Source: Paracoccus aminophilus JCM 7686
Lineage (GTDB): Bacteria > Pseudomonadota > Alphaproteobacteria > Rhodobacterales > Rhodobacteraceae
Direction: 5' to 3'
Length of the DNA: 64,000 bases
NCBI RefSeq assembly: GCF_000444995.1
Contig: NC_022041.1
Coordinates: forward strand, 842,001-906,000
The notes beneath the pieces were generated by a model. The model was not told the origin of the DNA. It worked only from the letters and a program-made list of their open reading frames with translations, and searched no databases. The position numbers were made by a program, and so were the translations under genes. Positions 28,108 through 37,847 of the stretch are shown piece after piece; positions within the stretch are counted from its first letter, which is position 1, and each line of letters begins with the position of its first letter.

Positions 28108-30375
28108 TCAGCGCTGTTCGATCAGATCGGTGATCCGACGCACGGCGACGCGGCGGTTGGCTTGTTCAGGGCCATCGGTCTGGACGCGCAGGAACTGTTT
28201 GCCATAGCCCTGAACCACCAGGTTTTCCGGCGGGACCTTGAAATATTCAGACAGCGCCAGCGCCACCGATTCCGCACGACGGTCCGACAGCGCGAGGTTC
28301 GAGGCCGCCGAGCCCACCGCATCGGTATAGCCCTCGATCAGGAACATCTCTCTGGGGTTCTTGCGGATGCTGTCGGCAATGGCGCGGCCCAGATCCGACA
28401 ATTGGCTTGCCTGATTGGGGTCGATCGCTGCCGAGCCGGTCGCAAAGGTGATCGATTGGATATCGAGCGGCGCCACCAAAGCGCGGACCTGCGCGATGTC
28501 GCGGATCTGGTCGAGCGTGAAGCGGCGGCTCACCCGCGATTCCTGCATCAAGGCGTCGCGAAGGGCTTGCTCGCTCATCCCGGGCTGATAGGGGATCGGG
28601 CGGGCAGGAGCGGGAAGCTCCGAGACACGCACCGGCGCCACATCGACGGTGTCGTCGATCAGCATGGTCGAGCGTCCATCCGGCCAGACCACCGAGCGGC
28701 GCAGCACGTTCATCCGCGCATCGCGGATCGTCACGACCTTGCTGCCATCTTCGCGCAGAACCGAGGTGATCGTCGAGCCATCCGAGAATTTCTCGGTCTG
28801 CACATTCGAGCCCGGCTGGAAGAGCAGCGTATCATCGTTCTTGATCAGCTGTTGCGAGCCGTCCGGATTGGTCACAACCACCCGGTCGCCGGTGTTAAGC
28901 GCAACCTGCTGATTGTTCGACAGATAGCTGCCCACCGCATAGCCCGCGAGCCCGGCAAGCGCGAGCCGCGCCAGATCGCGACCGGTGTGGTCGTCCTTTT
29001 TCTTCGCCTCGGTCTTGCCGGTGATCGCCTCTTGGATGCTTTGGGTCACCGAAGTGCCGAAGTCTTCATCCGAGCGGCGCGTGTCCTCTTTGGTGACGGT
29101 GACATCCGTAACCTTGCCCTCGGCCTTCTTGCCATTGGTGCCGGCCAGCAGCGCGTCATTGGGCACGACCTTCTTGGGGTTGGCGGCGGCAATCGCGGCA
29201 TCGGTTTCCTTGGCCGCAGCCTCGGGGGCGGTGAGTTCGGTGACCGCGGGGTTGGTCTTGCCGCCTTTGCCAGCCTGCGCGGCATCTGCGGGAAGGATCT
29301 CTTTGCCGTTGCCGGTTGCATCGCCGGGAAGGATGTCCTTGTTTTGCGCGGCTTTGCCTTTCCCTTTGGCCTGATCTTGTCCGGCCTCGGTCGCTGCTGC
29401 GGCCGCGGCCGCGGCAGCCGCTGCCGCTTTGCCGTCCTTGGCCTTGCCTTCCTTGGCCTCAAGCGCCTGTTTCAGCGTATCGGGATTGTCCCCGACAGCC
29501 GTGGCCTGTCCGGCATCACCCGGCACCACCTCTTTGGGTTTGTCTGCCTTGGCGGCCTTGTCGGCGGGCTGGGCCTTGTCGGCGGCCTGCGCCTTGTCTG
29601 CGGCTTTGGCCTGACCTTTGGGTTGCGCGGCGTCCGCCGCAGCGGCAGTCCCAGCTGCGGCATCCGCCGCGGCTTTGGCCGCCTTGCCGGCTTTGGCAGG
29701 CTGATCCTGCTGCTCCAGTGCCTGCTTCAGCGCATCGGTCGATTCGCCAGCCTTGGCCTTGGCTTCGGCGGCGGCTTCAGACGCGGCATCTGCAGCTTTG
29801 GCCTTGCCCTTGGGCGCGGGCTGATCGACGGTTTCGGCGACGGCGGGCTTGGCGTCGGGAGCCTTTTCGTCGGGTTGGGCGCGTGCGGCCTTGGCGGGTT
29901 TCTTCTGGCCCTCCTCGGCAACCGCCTTGGCTTTTGCCGCGCGGTCAGGGGCATCCGCCGGTTTCACATCCGGGCTTTCGGCCTGAACGACCGCGGGACG
30001 CTTGTTCGGCGCGGGGGTGTCAGCGGCGGCTTCGGGACGTTGACGCACAGGCTTGGCATCCTTGGGCACCACGGCCTCTTCGGCGGCGGCCTGAGCGGCC
30101 TTGCCCTTCCCTTTGCCGGGATGTCCGCCGTCGGCTTGCGGCGCGGCGGCCTCGGCTTGCGCGGCATCCGCGTTGCGGGCCTTTTTGCCCGCCTTTTGCT
30201 GGCCCTCGGCCGGAGCCTCCTGTGCCTCTTTCGCCTTTTTCTTCGGCGCGACCTGCGTGGCATCCTGCGCGGCACCGCTTTGATCGGTCACTGCGCCTTC
30301 GGCGAGCGAAATGGTCGGCATGAGCAGGGACAGGATCGTGACGATGGCTGTCGTGGTTCTGAAGGTCTGGCGCAT
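28108..30375 (-). CDS. OmpA-family protein with very long Ala/Lys-rich region
   Basis: A 755-residue envelope protein. A signal peptide (FRTTTAIVTILSLLMPTISLA) is followed by about 400 residues made mostly of Ala, Lys, Pro, Gln, Asp and Glu, then a conserved middle section with a short hydrophobic glycine-rich stretch (LAGLAGYAVGSYL) and beta-rich sequence. The last 125 residues are an OmpA C-terminal peptidoglycan-binding domain (FATGSAAIDPNQ, then FLIEGYTDAVGSAASNLALS and DRRAESVALAL). ATG 30375 is preferred over an upstream ATG because it has AGGAG and begins the signal peptide. It probably anchors to the cell wall across a long flexible tether. Confidence 0.85.
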   Translation of the reverse strand: MRQTFRTTTAIVTILSLLMPTISLAEGAVTDQSGAAQDATQVAPKKKAKEAQEAPAEGQQKAGKKARNADAAQAEAAAPQADGGHPGKGKGKAAQAAAEEAVVPKDAKPVRQRPEAAADTPAPNKRPAVVQAESPDVKPADAPDRAAKAKAVAEEGQKKPAKAARAQPDEKAPDAKPAVAETVDQPAPKGKAKAADAASEAAAEAKAKAGESTDALKQALEQQDQPAKAGKAAKAAADAAAGTAAAADAAQPKGQAKAADKAQAADKAQPADKAAKADKPKEVVPGDAGQATAVGDNPDTLKQALEAKEGKAKDGKAAAAAAAAAAAATEAGQDQAKGKGKAAQNKDILPGDATGNGKEILPADAAQAGKGGKTNPAVTELTAPEAAAKETDAAIAAANPKKVVPNDALLAGTNGKKAEGKVTDVTVTKEDTRRSDEDFGTSVTQSIQEAITGKTEAKKKDDHTGRDLARLALAGLAGYAVGSYLSNNQQVALNTGDRVVVTNPDGSQQLIKNDDTLLFQPGSNVQTEKFSDGSTITSVLREDGSKVVTIRDARMNVLRRSVVWPDGRSTMLIDDTVDVAPVRVSELPAPARPIPYQPGMSEQALRDALMQESRVSRRFTLDQIRDIAQVRALVAPLDIQSITFATGSAAIDPNQASQLSDLGRAIADSIRKNPREMFLIEGYTDAVGSAASNLALSDRRAESVALALSEYFKVPPENLVVQGYGKQFLRVQTDGPEQANRRVAVRRITDLIEQR

Positions 30376-30521
30376 ATCTGCTCCTCTGGCCACTGGGGCG
30401 CGTGTTAGTCGCAATAAAACCCCGGCTCGGGAGCAGAGTTCCGGGCCGAAGCGCCACGGTTGCGTGAAGCGCAGGATTTTGCCGACAAGAATCGCGCGAA
30501 GGTGGAAGCCGCAGAAAAACC

Positions 30522-31664
30522 TCATGAAGTTCGCGCCATCATCCCGCCGGGCAGGCGCGTGAGCTCCCCCGAAAGTTCAAGCGCGAGAACCGCGGGCGCC
30601 ACGTCGGACGGCGCGGCGCCGATGTCGCGCATCAGGGCGTTTTCGTCGGTCGGGCTTAGATTGAGGCGATTGAGGATCTTCGCGCGGATCTGGCTTTGGC
30701 GCTGCGTCTCTGCCTCGGCATCGGCAATCAGATTGCTGGCCGTCGCCGGGGGCTCGGCCACGGGGGCGAGGGGCCGGGAGATCGTCAGCGCGGCCAGCAC
30801 ATCTTCGGCGCTGCGCACCAAGGTCGCGCCGTCGCGGATGAGGTTGTTGCAGCCGCCCGCCCGCGCATCCATCGGATGGCCCGGCACCGCCATGACCTCG
30901 CGGCCCTGATCGAGCGCATTGCGCGCGGTAATCAGACTGCCCGAACGCTCCGCGGCCTCGGCCACCACGGTCGCTTGCGCCAAGGCCGAAATGATGCGGT
31001 TGCGGGCGGGGAAATGGCGCGCGATCGGCGCAAGGCCCGGAGGTTGCTCGCTTAGAAGAAGGCCGCGTGCGGTGATTTTTTCAGCAAGCTCGGCATTTTC
31101 CGCCGGATAGATCTGATCGATCCCGCCCGCCATCACCGCGATGGTTCCGGTGTCGAGGCTGGCTTCATGCACCGCAGTATCAATCCCGCGCGCCAGCCCC
31201 GAAACCGTGCAGAGCCCCGCGCGACCAAGGCCAGAGGCCAGCGCGCGCGCCATGCGCAGCCCGAGCGACGAGGCATTGCGCGCGCCGATGACAGCGATTT
31301 TGGGCGCGCTGAGCGCATCGAGATTGCCGCGTAACCAGAGCAAGGGCGGCGCGTCAGAGATTTCGCGCAGCGCAGCCGGGTAAAGCGGGTCGCACCAGAA
31401 GAGAAGCCGTGCCCCGGCCTTGCGACCCGCGGCAAGTTCGGCCCGAGCGACGCCTTCGGGGCAGGGGGCGTAATCGCTCAGCCCCGCCGCGCGGGCGACC
31501 TCGGGCAGAGCGGCAAGTGCCGCAGCAGGGCTGTGATGCTCGGCAATCAGGCGGTGAAAGGTCGTCGGGCCAACCCGGCGCGAGCGGATGAGGCGCAGCA
31601 CCGTCACCGCGTCGAAACCCGGGCTATCGAGGGGCAGTTCGAGAGCTTCCGTTTTTCGCCGCAT
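30522..31664 (-). CDS. dprA: DNA-processing protein DprA
   Basis: A 380-residue single-strand DNA-binding protein that protects incoming DNA and loads RecA during transformation. After an N-terminal helical region comes the Rossmann-like DprA core: AVIGARNASSLG, VSGLARGIDTAVHEASLD, MAGGIDQIYPAEN, and later AERSGSLITARNALDQGREVMAVPG and NNLIRDGA. The C-terminal 65 residues form a winged helix (ILNRLNLSPTDENALMRDIG). It lies 146 bp upstream of the OmpA-family gene and downstream of tldD, all on the same strand. Confidence 0.94.
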   Translation of the reverse strand: MRRKTEALELPLDSPGFDAVTVLRLIRSRRVGPTTFHRLIAEHHSPAAALAALPEVARAAGLSDYAPCPEGVARAELAAGRKAGARLLFWCDPLYPAALREISDAPPLLWLRGNLDALSAPKIAVIGARNASSLGLRMARALASGLGRAGLCTVSGLARGIDTAVHEASLDTGTIAVMAGGIDQIYPAENAELAEKITARGLLLSEQPPGLAPIARHFPARNRIISALAQATVVAEAAERSGSLITARNALDQGREVMAVPGHPMDARAGGCNNLIRDGATLVRSAEDVLAALTISRPLAPVAEPPATASNLIADAEAETQRQSQIRAKILNRLNLSPTDENALMRDIGAAPSDVAPAVLALELSGELTRLPGGMMARTS

Positions 31665-31767
31665 GACATGTCACCCGCCTCATCCAGTCTCTGTCATCGC
31701 AGCCAGAGGTTAAGATAAGGTTATCCGCCGCCAAAATAATGGCCTGCGGAGGATGTCGCGTGGTGGC

Positions 31768-33189
31768 TCAGGTGGCCGAGCCGCCCACCGTCAGCCCGCC
31801 CAGCATCAGCGTCGGCAGGCCCACGCCCACCGGCACCCATTGGCCCTGCTTGCCGCAATTGCCGATGCCGGGATCAAGCGCGAGATCATTGCCGATGGCG
31901 CGGATCTGCTGAAGCGCGGTCGCGCCGTCTCCGATCAGGGTGGCGCCGCGAATCGGATCGCCGACGACACCGTTTTTGACGCGATAGGCCTCGGTGCAGG
32001 AGAAGACGAATTTGCCGTTGGTGATATCGACCTGACCGCCGCCAAAGCCGACCGCATAGATCCCATCCTTGAGATCGGCGAGAATCGCCGCCGGGTCGCT
32101 TTCGCCTGCCAACATGAAGGTATTGGTCATGCGCGGCATCGGCGCATAGGCATAGCCCTGACGGCGACCGTTGCCGGTGGCGGGCACGCCCATCAGGCGC
32201 GCGTTCTGGCGGTCCTGCATATAGCCGGTGAGAATCCCGTCCTCGATCAGCACGTTGCGCGCGGGCGGCGTGCCCTCGTCATCGACGGTGATCGAGCCGC
32301 GCCGGTCCGGGATCGTGCCGTCATCGACCACGGTCACCCCGGCAGAGGCGACGCGTTTGCCCAAAAGCCCGGCAAAGGCCGAATGCCCCTTGCGGTTGAA
32401 ATCGCCCTCGAGCCCATGGCCCACGGCCTCGTGCAGCAAGATCCCCGGCCACCCCGGGCCGAGCACGACATCCATGACCCCGGCCGGAGCGGGGACCGAG
32501 CGCAGATTGACCAAAGCGATGCGCAGGGCTTCCTGCACGAGCCCTTTCCAATGCTCGGGCGCGACCAGCCCATCGAGCGCGATGCGCCCGCCGCCGCCTG
32601 CCGAACCCGATTCGCGGCGCGAATTCGATTCGACCATGACCGAGACATTGATCCGCGCCATCGGGCGGATGTCCGAAGAGAGCCCGCCTTCGGGGCGCAG
32701 AATCGCAACCTCCTGAACCGAGCTTGCGACCGAGGCTGTCACCTGAACGACACGCGGGTCGAGACTGCGGGCGTAATCGTCGATCTCGCGCAGGACGAGG
32801 ACGCGATCGGCGAAACCGACATTCGCGGCCGGGTCGATCGGCGCATAAAGCCGCGGCGTCGGACCAAAGGGCGCAGCCGCCAGCGTGCCGCCCCCATTGC
32901 CAACGGCAAGCCGCGCGGTCTCGGCGGCACTGGTCAGGCCGCGCTCGCTGATTTCGGTCGAATGGGCGTAGCCGGTGACCTCGCCCCGCACGGCGCGCAG
33001 GCCAAAGCCCTGATCGGCCTCATATCCGGCATTGCGCAGCCGACCATCGTCGAAAACCAGCGTCTCGGCGCGGGAGCGTTCGAGAAAGAGCTCGCCGTCA
33101 TCGCCGCCGGCGACCGCCGATTGCAGGATTCGAAGCGACTGATCGCGATCAAGGAGGTCTTCGAAAGGAGAGAAGGGGGCGTCATTCAT
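31768..33189 (-). CDS. tldD: Metalloprotease TldD
   Basis: A 473-residue peptidase that acts with TldE/PmbA to degrade peptides. The metal-binding motif HEAVGHGLEGD is present near residue 250, followed by DDGTIPDRRGSITVDDEGTP, typical of TldD. ATG 33189 begins the family-like N-terminus (MNDAPFSPFEDLL); a longer in-frame ORF would run into the ctaC promoter region. It is divergent from ctaC, a neighbour arrangement seen in Rhodobacteraceae. The partner pmbA is not in the window. Confidence 0.95.
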   Translation of the reverse strand: MNDAPFSPFEDLLDRDQSLRILQSAVAGGDDGELFLERSRAETLVFDDGRLRNAGYEADQGFGLRAVRGEVTGYAHSTEISERGLTSAAETARLAVGNGGGTLAAAPFGPTPRLYAPIDPAANVGFADRVLVLREIDDYARSLDPRVVQVTASVASSVQEVAILRPEGGLSSDIRPMARINVSVMVESNSRRESGSAGGGGRIALDGLVAPEHWKGLVQEALRIALVNLRSVPAPAGVMDVVLGPGWPGILLHEAVGHGLEGDFNRKGHSAFAGLLGKRVASAGVTVVDDGTIPDRRGSITVDDEGTPPARNVLIEDGILTGYMQDRQNARLMGVPATGNGRRQGYAYAPMPRMTNTFMLAGESDPAAILADLKDGIYAVGFGGGQVDITNGKFVFSCTEAYRVKNGVVGDPIRGATLIGDGATALQQIRAIGNDLALDPGIGNCGKQGQWVPVGVGLPTLMLGGLTVGGSAT

Positions 33190-33350
33190 CTGTCTTGTCC
33201 GTGCCACGTTCGGCAGACTATGGGGTTTTTGGCGCAAAATAGATAGGTATGGCTTGCCCGTGGGGGCAAGATATGGTTCTGACTTTCTCACCAATACCAG
33301 TTGGCCGCAGCACGCGGACCGACCGGTGCGACTGTAGGCAACGGGATGGG
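33190..33350. promoter_or_regulatory. tldD/ctaC divergent promoter region
   Basis: About 160 bp between two divergent genes. It contains an inverted repeat CTTGCCC/GGGCAAG (33253-33270) about 80 bp before the ctaC start, probably in the ctaC leader. I see no recognisable regulator site. Confidence 0.4.
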
Positions 33351-34247
33351 ATGATGGCAATTGCTACAATGCGCCGCGCGCTGGCGGCAGTGACAGCGAC
33401 AGGATTGGCAGCTTTCGTGGCGGCTCCTGCTCTGGCGCAGGAAGTTCTGGGTGATCTGCCGGTGATCGGCAAGCCGGTGAACAAGGGGATGGGTTTCCAG
33501 CCGCCGTCGAGCGAGCTTGCCCATGACCAGCAGTGGCTCGATCATTTCGTGCTGATCATCATCACGGTGGTGACGGTTTTCGTCTGCCTTCTGCTGCTGA
33601 TCTGTATCCTCCGCTTCAATCGCCGCGTGAATCCGGTCCCGGCCCGCTTCACGCACAACACCCCGATCGAAATCGCCTGGACGCTGGTTCCGGTGCTGGT
33701 GCTGATCTCGATCGGTGCATTCTCGCTGCCGATTCTGTTCCGCAGCCAGGAAATGCCCGCCAATCCGGATCTGGTCATCAAAGTGACCGGGCACCAGTGG
33801 TACTGGTCCTATGAATATCCGAATGACGGCATCGCTTTCGACGCGCTGCTGCTCGAAAAGGAAGACCTCGCCGCGCATGGCTATACCGAGGAAGATTACC
33901 TCCTCGCGACCGACAACCCGGTCGTGGTCCCGGTCGGCAAGACCGTGCTGGTTCAGGTCACCGCAAGCGACGTGATCCACAGCTGGACCGTTCCGGCCTT
34001 TGCCGTGAAACAGGATGGCGTTCCGGGTCGGATTGCACAGCTTTGGTTCGCAGCCGATAAAGAAGGCATCTATTTCGGCCAGTGCTCCGAGCTCTGCGGC
34101 AACAACCACGCCTATATGCCGATCGTCGTGAAAGCCGTCAGCCAGGACAAATATGATGCCTGGGTGAAAGGCGCCAAAGAGGAATTCGCAGCGGATGCTT
34201 CGGATTACCTCCCGGCCCAGCCGGTCAAAGTGGCTTCGGCCCAGTAA
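33351..34247 (+). CDS. ctaC: Cytochrome c oxidase subunit II (aa3)
   Basis: A 298-residue subunit that takes electrons from cytochrome c through the CuA centre. The signal peptide ends in APALA before Gln30, as in Paracoccus denitrificans, where the mature protein begins [11 protein letters not shown]. Two membrane helices (about 65-90 and 107-130) precede the periplasmic cupredoxin domain. The CuA ligand cluster [15 protein letters not shown] and the aromatic stretch [10 protein letters not shown] are intact. It starts the ctaC-ctaB-orf-ctaG-ctaE operon; subunit I is elsewhere. ATG 33354 is an alternative start. Confidence 0.98.
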   Translation: MMAIATMRRALAAVTATGLAAFVAAPALAQEVLGDLPVIGKPVNKGMGFQPPSSELAHDQQWLDHFVLIIITVVTVFVCLLLLICILRFNRRVNPVPARFTHNTPIEIAWTLVPVLVLISIGAFSLPILFRSQEMPANPDLVIKVTGHQWYWSYEYPNDGIAFDALLLEKEDLAAHGYTEEDYLLATDNPVVVPVGKTVLVQVTASDVIHSWTVPAFAVKQDGVPGRIAQLWFAADKEGIYFGQCSELCGNNHAYMPIVVKAVSQDKYDAWVKGAKEEFAADASDYLPAQPVKVASAQ

Positions 34248-34256
34248 GGGAAGACA

Positions 34257-35177
34257 GTGGCTCAGACGCGCGCATATGAAGGTCAGGGCGAGGCTCAGTT
34301 CGGCGATTACGTCGCCCTGCTGAAGCCCCGGGTGATGTCGCTGGTGGTGTTCACGGCCTTTGTTGGCCTGTGGATTGCCCCGGTGCCGATGAACCCTTTC
34401 GTGGCCTTCTGCTCGATCCTGTTCATCGCACTCGGAGGCGGGGCCTCCGGTGCGCTGAACATGTGGTATGATTCCGATATCGACGCCAAGATGCGCCGGA
34501 CCCAGACCCGTCCGATCCCGGCGGGCCGGGTCGAGCGTGGCGAGGCTTTGGCCATCGGAATCGCGCTTTCTGGCCTTGCTGTGATGATGCTCGGCCTTGC
34601 GGCAAACTGGTTTGCCGCGGGCTTTCTTGCCTTCACCATCTTCTTCTATGCCGTGATCTATACGATGTGGCTGAAGCGTCTGACGCCGCAGAACATCGTC
34701 ATCGGCGGTGCCGCCGGCTCTTTCCCGCCCATGGTGGGTTGGGCCTGCGCCACCGGCAGCATCAGCCTCGAATCGCTGCTGATGTTTGCGCTGATTTTCT
34801 TCTGGACCCCGCCGCACTTCTGGGCGCTGGCGCTGTTCACCAAGGCAGATTACTCGGACGCCGGTGTTCCGATGCTGACCGTGACCCATGGTCGCACCTC
34901 GGCTCGCCGCCATGTCTTTGCCTATACGCTGATCCTCGCGCCTTTCGCGATCTGGCTGGGGCTGACCTCGGTCGGCGGCCCGCTTTACATGGCGGTGGCT
35001 GTTGCGCTGAACGTGCTCTTCATCCACGGCGGCTGGCAGGTCATGCAGCGCGGGGATGCCGCAGCCGAGGCTGACGGCTATAAAACCGAGCGGCGCTTCT
35101 TCAAGCTTTCGCTCTATTACACTTTCCTTCATTTCCTGGCGCTTCTCGTCCAGCATTGGATTGGAGCAGGCTGGTAA
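34257..35177 (+). CDS. ctaB: Protohaem IX farnesyltransferase (haem O synthase)
   Basis: A 306-residue integral membrane UbiA-type prenyltransferase that converts haem B to haem O, the precursor of haem A in aa3 oxidase. The substrate motif [20 protein letters not shown] carries the conserved acidic and basic residues, and DFW-like [13 protein letters not shown] is typical. About eight or nine hydrophobic helices are visible. It uses a GTG start with GGGAAG upstream, 9 bp after ctaC, and overlaps the next gene by one base (TAATG). Confidence 0.97.
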   Translation: MAQTRAYEGQGEAQFGDYVALLKPRVMSLVVFTAFVGLWIAPVPMNPFVAFCSILFIALGGGASGALNMWYDSDIDAKMRRTQTRPIPAGRVERGEALAIGIALSGLAVMMLGLAANWFAAGFLAFTIFFYAVIYTMWLKRLTPQNIVIGGAAGSFPPMVGWACATGSISLESLLMFALIFFWTPPHFWALALFTKADYSDAGVPMLTVTHGRTSARRHVFAYTLILAPFAIWLGLTSVGGPLYMAVAVALNVLFIHGGWQVMQRGDAAAEADGYKTERRFFKLSLYYTFLHFLALLVQHWIGAGW

Positions 35178-35521
35178 TGGCACTTCGTCCCGAACATGAA
35201 ATCCATCAGCGCCGCCGCGGGCGCAATGTCGGCCTACTGGTCGTGCTGCTGATGTTTGTCGCTCTGGTCTTCGGCCTCTCGATCGTCAAGATCCAGCAGG
35301 GCGATCTGATGGAGGGCTTTGACCACCAGTTCCGTGCCTCGGCCCTGCCGCGCACGGAGCCGATCAAACCGGGCTCGCCGGACTCTATCGCGAGATCGGC
35401 CAAGCCGCGCACGCCGGCGGCTGTCAGCTCTGACCCGGCCACGACCTCTGGAGCGGATGCTCCCGCAGCAGGGGCGACCACCGCCCCCGCCGCAAACTCC
35501 GAAGCCGAGGCGACGCCATGA
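35177..35521 (+). CDS. Small membrane protein of the cta operon
   Basis: A 114-residue protein with a basic N-terminus ([12 protein letters not shown]), one membrane helix (about 18-38, [20 protein letters not shown]) and a Pro/Ala/Thr-rich tail. The position between ctaB and ctaG matches the small unnamed ORF2 of the P. denitrificans operon, suggesting an accessory role in oxidase assembly. It overlaps ctaB by one base and ctaG by four, so all are translated as a coupled series. The function is not established by sequence. Confidence 0.85.
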   Translation: MALRPEHEIHQRRRGRNVGLLVVLLMFVALVFGLSIVKIQQGDLMEGFDHQFRASALPRTEPIKPGSPDSIARSAKPRTPAAVSSDPATTSGADAPAAGATTAPAANSEAEATP

Positions 35522-36090
35522 CCGCGAATACCAAGATCCTGACCCGCCTCTTGGCCGTGGTCTTCACCATGGGCGCGCTCGCCTGGGCGGCGGTGCCGTT
35601 CTATTCCTGGTTCTGCAAGGTGACCGGCTATGGCGGGACAACCAATGTCGCCGTCTCTGCGCCCGATACCGTGCTGGATGAGGTCGTGCGCGTGCGCTTT
35701 GATGCGAACGTTGACAGCGATCTCGGCTGGACCTTCCGCCCGATGCAGAAGGATATGACTCTGCGTCTGGGCGAATCCGGCATGGCCTTTTACGAGGCCG
35801 TCAACAACACCAATGAGGCGATCACCGGCACGGCGAGCTATAACGTCGCGCCCGATCTCGCCGGTTATTACTTCAACAAGATCGAATGTTTCTGCTTCAC
35901 CGAGCAGACGCTGCAACCCGGTGAGCGTGTCGAGATGCCCGTCAACTTCTTCGTGGATCCTGATATCCTCAAAGACAGTGACGCGAGCTGGATTCGCGAC
36001 ATCACGCTTTCCTACACGTTCCACCTGACCGACAAGCCCCAGCCGAAGCAAGCTTCGCTGGACGCCGAGCCGGCGCGGACCGTAAACTGA
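35518..36090 (+). CDS. ctaG: Cytochrome c oxidase assembly protein CtaG (Cox11)
   Basis: A 190-residue copper chaperone that delivers CuB to subunit I. One N-terminal membrane helix (about 8-30) anchors a periplasmic domain. The copper-binding motif is visible as [12 protein letters not shown] near residue 125, and a further conserved Cys is in [14 protein letters not shown] just after the helix. FFVDPDI and LSYTFH complete the family pattern. It overlaps the previous gene by 4 bp. Confidence 0.97.
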   Translation: MTANTKILTRLLAVVFTMGALAWAAVPFYSWFCKVTGYGGTTNVAVSAPDTVLDEVVRVRFDANVDSDLGWTFRPMQKDMTLRLGESGMAFYEAVNNTNEAITGTASYNVAPDLAGYYFNKIECFCFTEQTLQPGERVEMPVNFFVDPDILKDSDASWIRDITLSYTFHLTDKPQPKQASLDAEPARTVN

Positions 36091-36129
36091 CCAAAATAAT
36101 CAAGACGCACCAACAGCCAGGATCCGAAA

Positions 36130-36963
36130 ATGGCGCACGCTAAGAACCACGATTACCACATCCTGCATCCGTCCATCTGGCCGTTCTTCGGCGCGGTGTC
36201 CGCCTTCTTCATGCTGGTCGGCGGTGTCGCCTGGATGAAAGGCGAAAGCGGAATCGACCCGTTCGGCCTGACCGTCTCTGGCCCCTGGCTGTTCCTGATC
36301 GGCCTGGTCGGCGTCCTGTTCACCATGTTTGGCTGGTGGGCGGATGTCGTCCGCGAGGGCGAAACCGGCGACCACACTCCGGTCGTCCGTATCGGCCTGC
36401 AATACGGCATCATCCTGTTCATCATGTCCGAAGTGATGTTCTTCGTCGCTTGGTTCTGGGCCTTCTTCAAGAACGCGCTTTACCCGATGGGCCCGATGAG
36501 CCCGCTCAAGGATGGCGTCTGGCCGCCGGAAGGCATCGTCACGCTTGATCCGTGGCACCTGCCGCTGATGAACACGCTGATCCTGCTGCTCTCGGGCGTT
36601 GCCGTGACCTGGGCGCACCATGCGCTGGTCCATGACAACGACCGCAAGACCACGATCAACGGTCTGGCCATTGCCGTCGTTCTCGGCCTGTGCTTCACCG
36701 CGCTTCAGGCGCTGGAATACAGCCACGCGACCTTCGGTCTGGCCGACACGGTCTATGGCGGCGTCTTCTACATGGCGACCGGCTTCCACGGCTTCCACGT
36801 CATCATCGGGACGATCTTCCTCTTCGTCTGCATGATCCGCCTGATGCGCGGTCAGATGACCCAGACCAACCACGTCGGTTTCGAGGCCGCTGCGTGGTAC
36901 TGGCACTTCGTCGACGTTGTCTGGCTGTTCCTCTTCTTCGCGATCTACATCTGGGGTCGTTGA
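36130..36963 (+). CDS. ctaE: Cytochrome c oxidase subunit III
   Basis: A 277-residue membrane subunit with seven helices that stabilises the oxidase and its proton-uptake path. Characteristic sequences include [19 protein letters not shown] at the N-terminus, the [14 protein letters not shown] helix with its conserved Glu, THHALVH-like [10 protein letters not shown], and the ending [18 protein letters not shown]. It is the last gene of the cta group; a terminator hairpin with six T residues follows. Confidence 0.98.
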   Translation: MAHAKNHDYHILHPSIWPFFGAVSAFFMLVGGVAWMKGESGIDPFGLTVSGPWLFLIGLVGVLFTMFGWWADVVREGETGDHTPVVRIGLQYGIILFIMSEVMFFVAWFWAFFKNALYPMGPMSPLKDGVWPPEGIVTLDPWHLPLMNTLILLLSGVAVTWAHHALVHDNDRKTTINGLAIAVVLGLCFTALQALEYSHATFGLADTVYGGVFYMATGFHGFHVIIGTIFLFVCMIRLMRGQMTQTNHVGFEAAAWYWHFVDVVWLFLFFAIYIWGR

Positions 36964-36994
36964 TCCAAAACGCGGCCCTGCTGGCAGGACCCAA

Positions 36995-37028
36995 GGCGTG
37001 CGAGGCGAAAGCTTCGCGCGTCTTTTTT
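36995..37028 (+). terminator. Rho-independent terminator after ctaE
   Basis: A 12-bp stem (36995-37006 with 37011-37022, three G-T wobbles) closes a GAAA tetraloop and is followed by TTTTTT. It separates the cta operon from surf1. Confidence 0.85.
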
Positions 37029-37167
37029 GCCTGAACCCTCGGGCAAAAGCCCAAAGGCGCGCCACAGCCTCTTGACGATCGCGCGCCGATAGCAGACCCC
37101 CGGTAACGTCCCGCGTGGCACGCGCGCCGGGGCGATTGCCGTCCTCGCGACTTCTCGGAAGAACCCC

Positions 37168-37839
37168 ATGCGCCGCTATCTCGCTCCTCTTATTGTCGGC
37201 ATTCTTGGCTGTGCCATTCTCATCAGCCTCGGCATCTGGCAGGTCCAGAGACTGGGCTGGAAAGTCGCGATGCTCGAAGAGATCCAGGCCCGGATCGAAG
37301 CCGCGCCGCGCCCGCTGCCCGCTCGCTACGAGCCCGAGATGAAATATGACCCGGTCGAGGTTTCCGGACGGACCACCGGCGAGGAAGTGCTGGTCCTGTC
37401 TGGCACGCGTGAGCTCGGCGGCGGCTATCAGGTGATTTCCGCCTTCGAGACCGAGGACGGGCGCCGCATCCTGCTTGATCGTGGTTTCATCCCCGAGGAT
37501 GACCGCCGCCAGCCGCGGCCTCCGGTCGAGCTGCATGTGATCGGCAATCTTCATTGGCCGGAAGAGCGGGGCTCCTCGACGCCCGCGCCCAATCTCACCG
37601 AAGGGATCTGGTTTGCGCGCGAGGTGCCGCTTCTGGCCGAACATCTTCACACCGAGCCGCTGCTCGTGGTCGCCGCGGCGGTCGAGGGCGATGCACAAGG
37701 CGTTGCGCCGGTTCCGATCAGCGTTCAGGGCATTCCGAACAACCACCTCGAATATGCCGCGACATGGTTCATGCTGGCGGTGATCTGGGCAGGGATGACA
37801 GTTGGGCTGATCTGGCGTATCAGACAGCGGAAATACTAG
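37168..37839 (+). CDS. SURF1-family oxidase assembly protein
   Basis: A 223-residue protein that helps insert haem A into aa3 oxidase. The SURF1 topology is clear: an N-terminal helix (about 6-24, ending SLGIWQVQRL), a periplasmic region with FSGRT-like EVSGRTTGEEVL and RILLDRGFIP, and a C-terminal helix preceded by NNHLEYAATWF. It follows the cta operon after a terminator and may have its own promoter in the 140 bp before it. thrC begins 8 bp downstream. Confidence 0.92.
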   Translation: MRRYLAPLIVGILGCAILISLGIWQVQRLGWKVAMLEEIQARIEAAPRPLPARYEPEMKYDPVEVSGRTTGEEVLVLSGTRELGGGYQVISAFETEDGRRILLDRGFIPEDDRRQPRPPVELHVIGNLHWPEERGSSTPAPNLTEGIWFAREVPLLAEHLHTEPLLVVAAAVEGDAQGVAPVPISVQGIPNNHLEYAATWFMLAVIWAGMTVGLIWRIRQRKY

Positions 37840-37847
37840 GGATCAGA

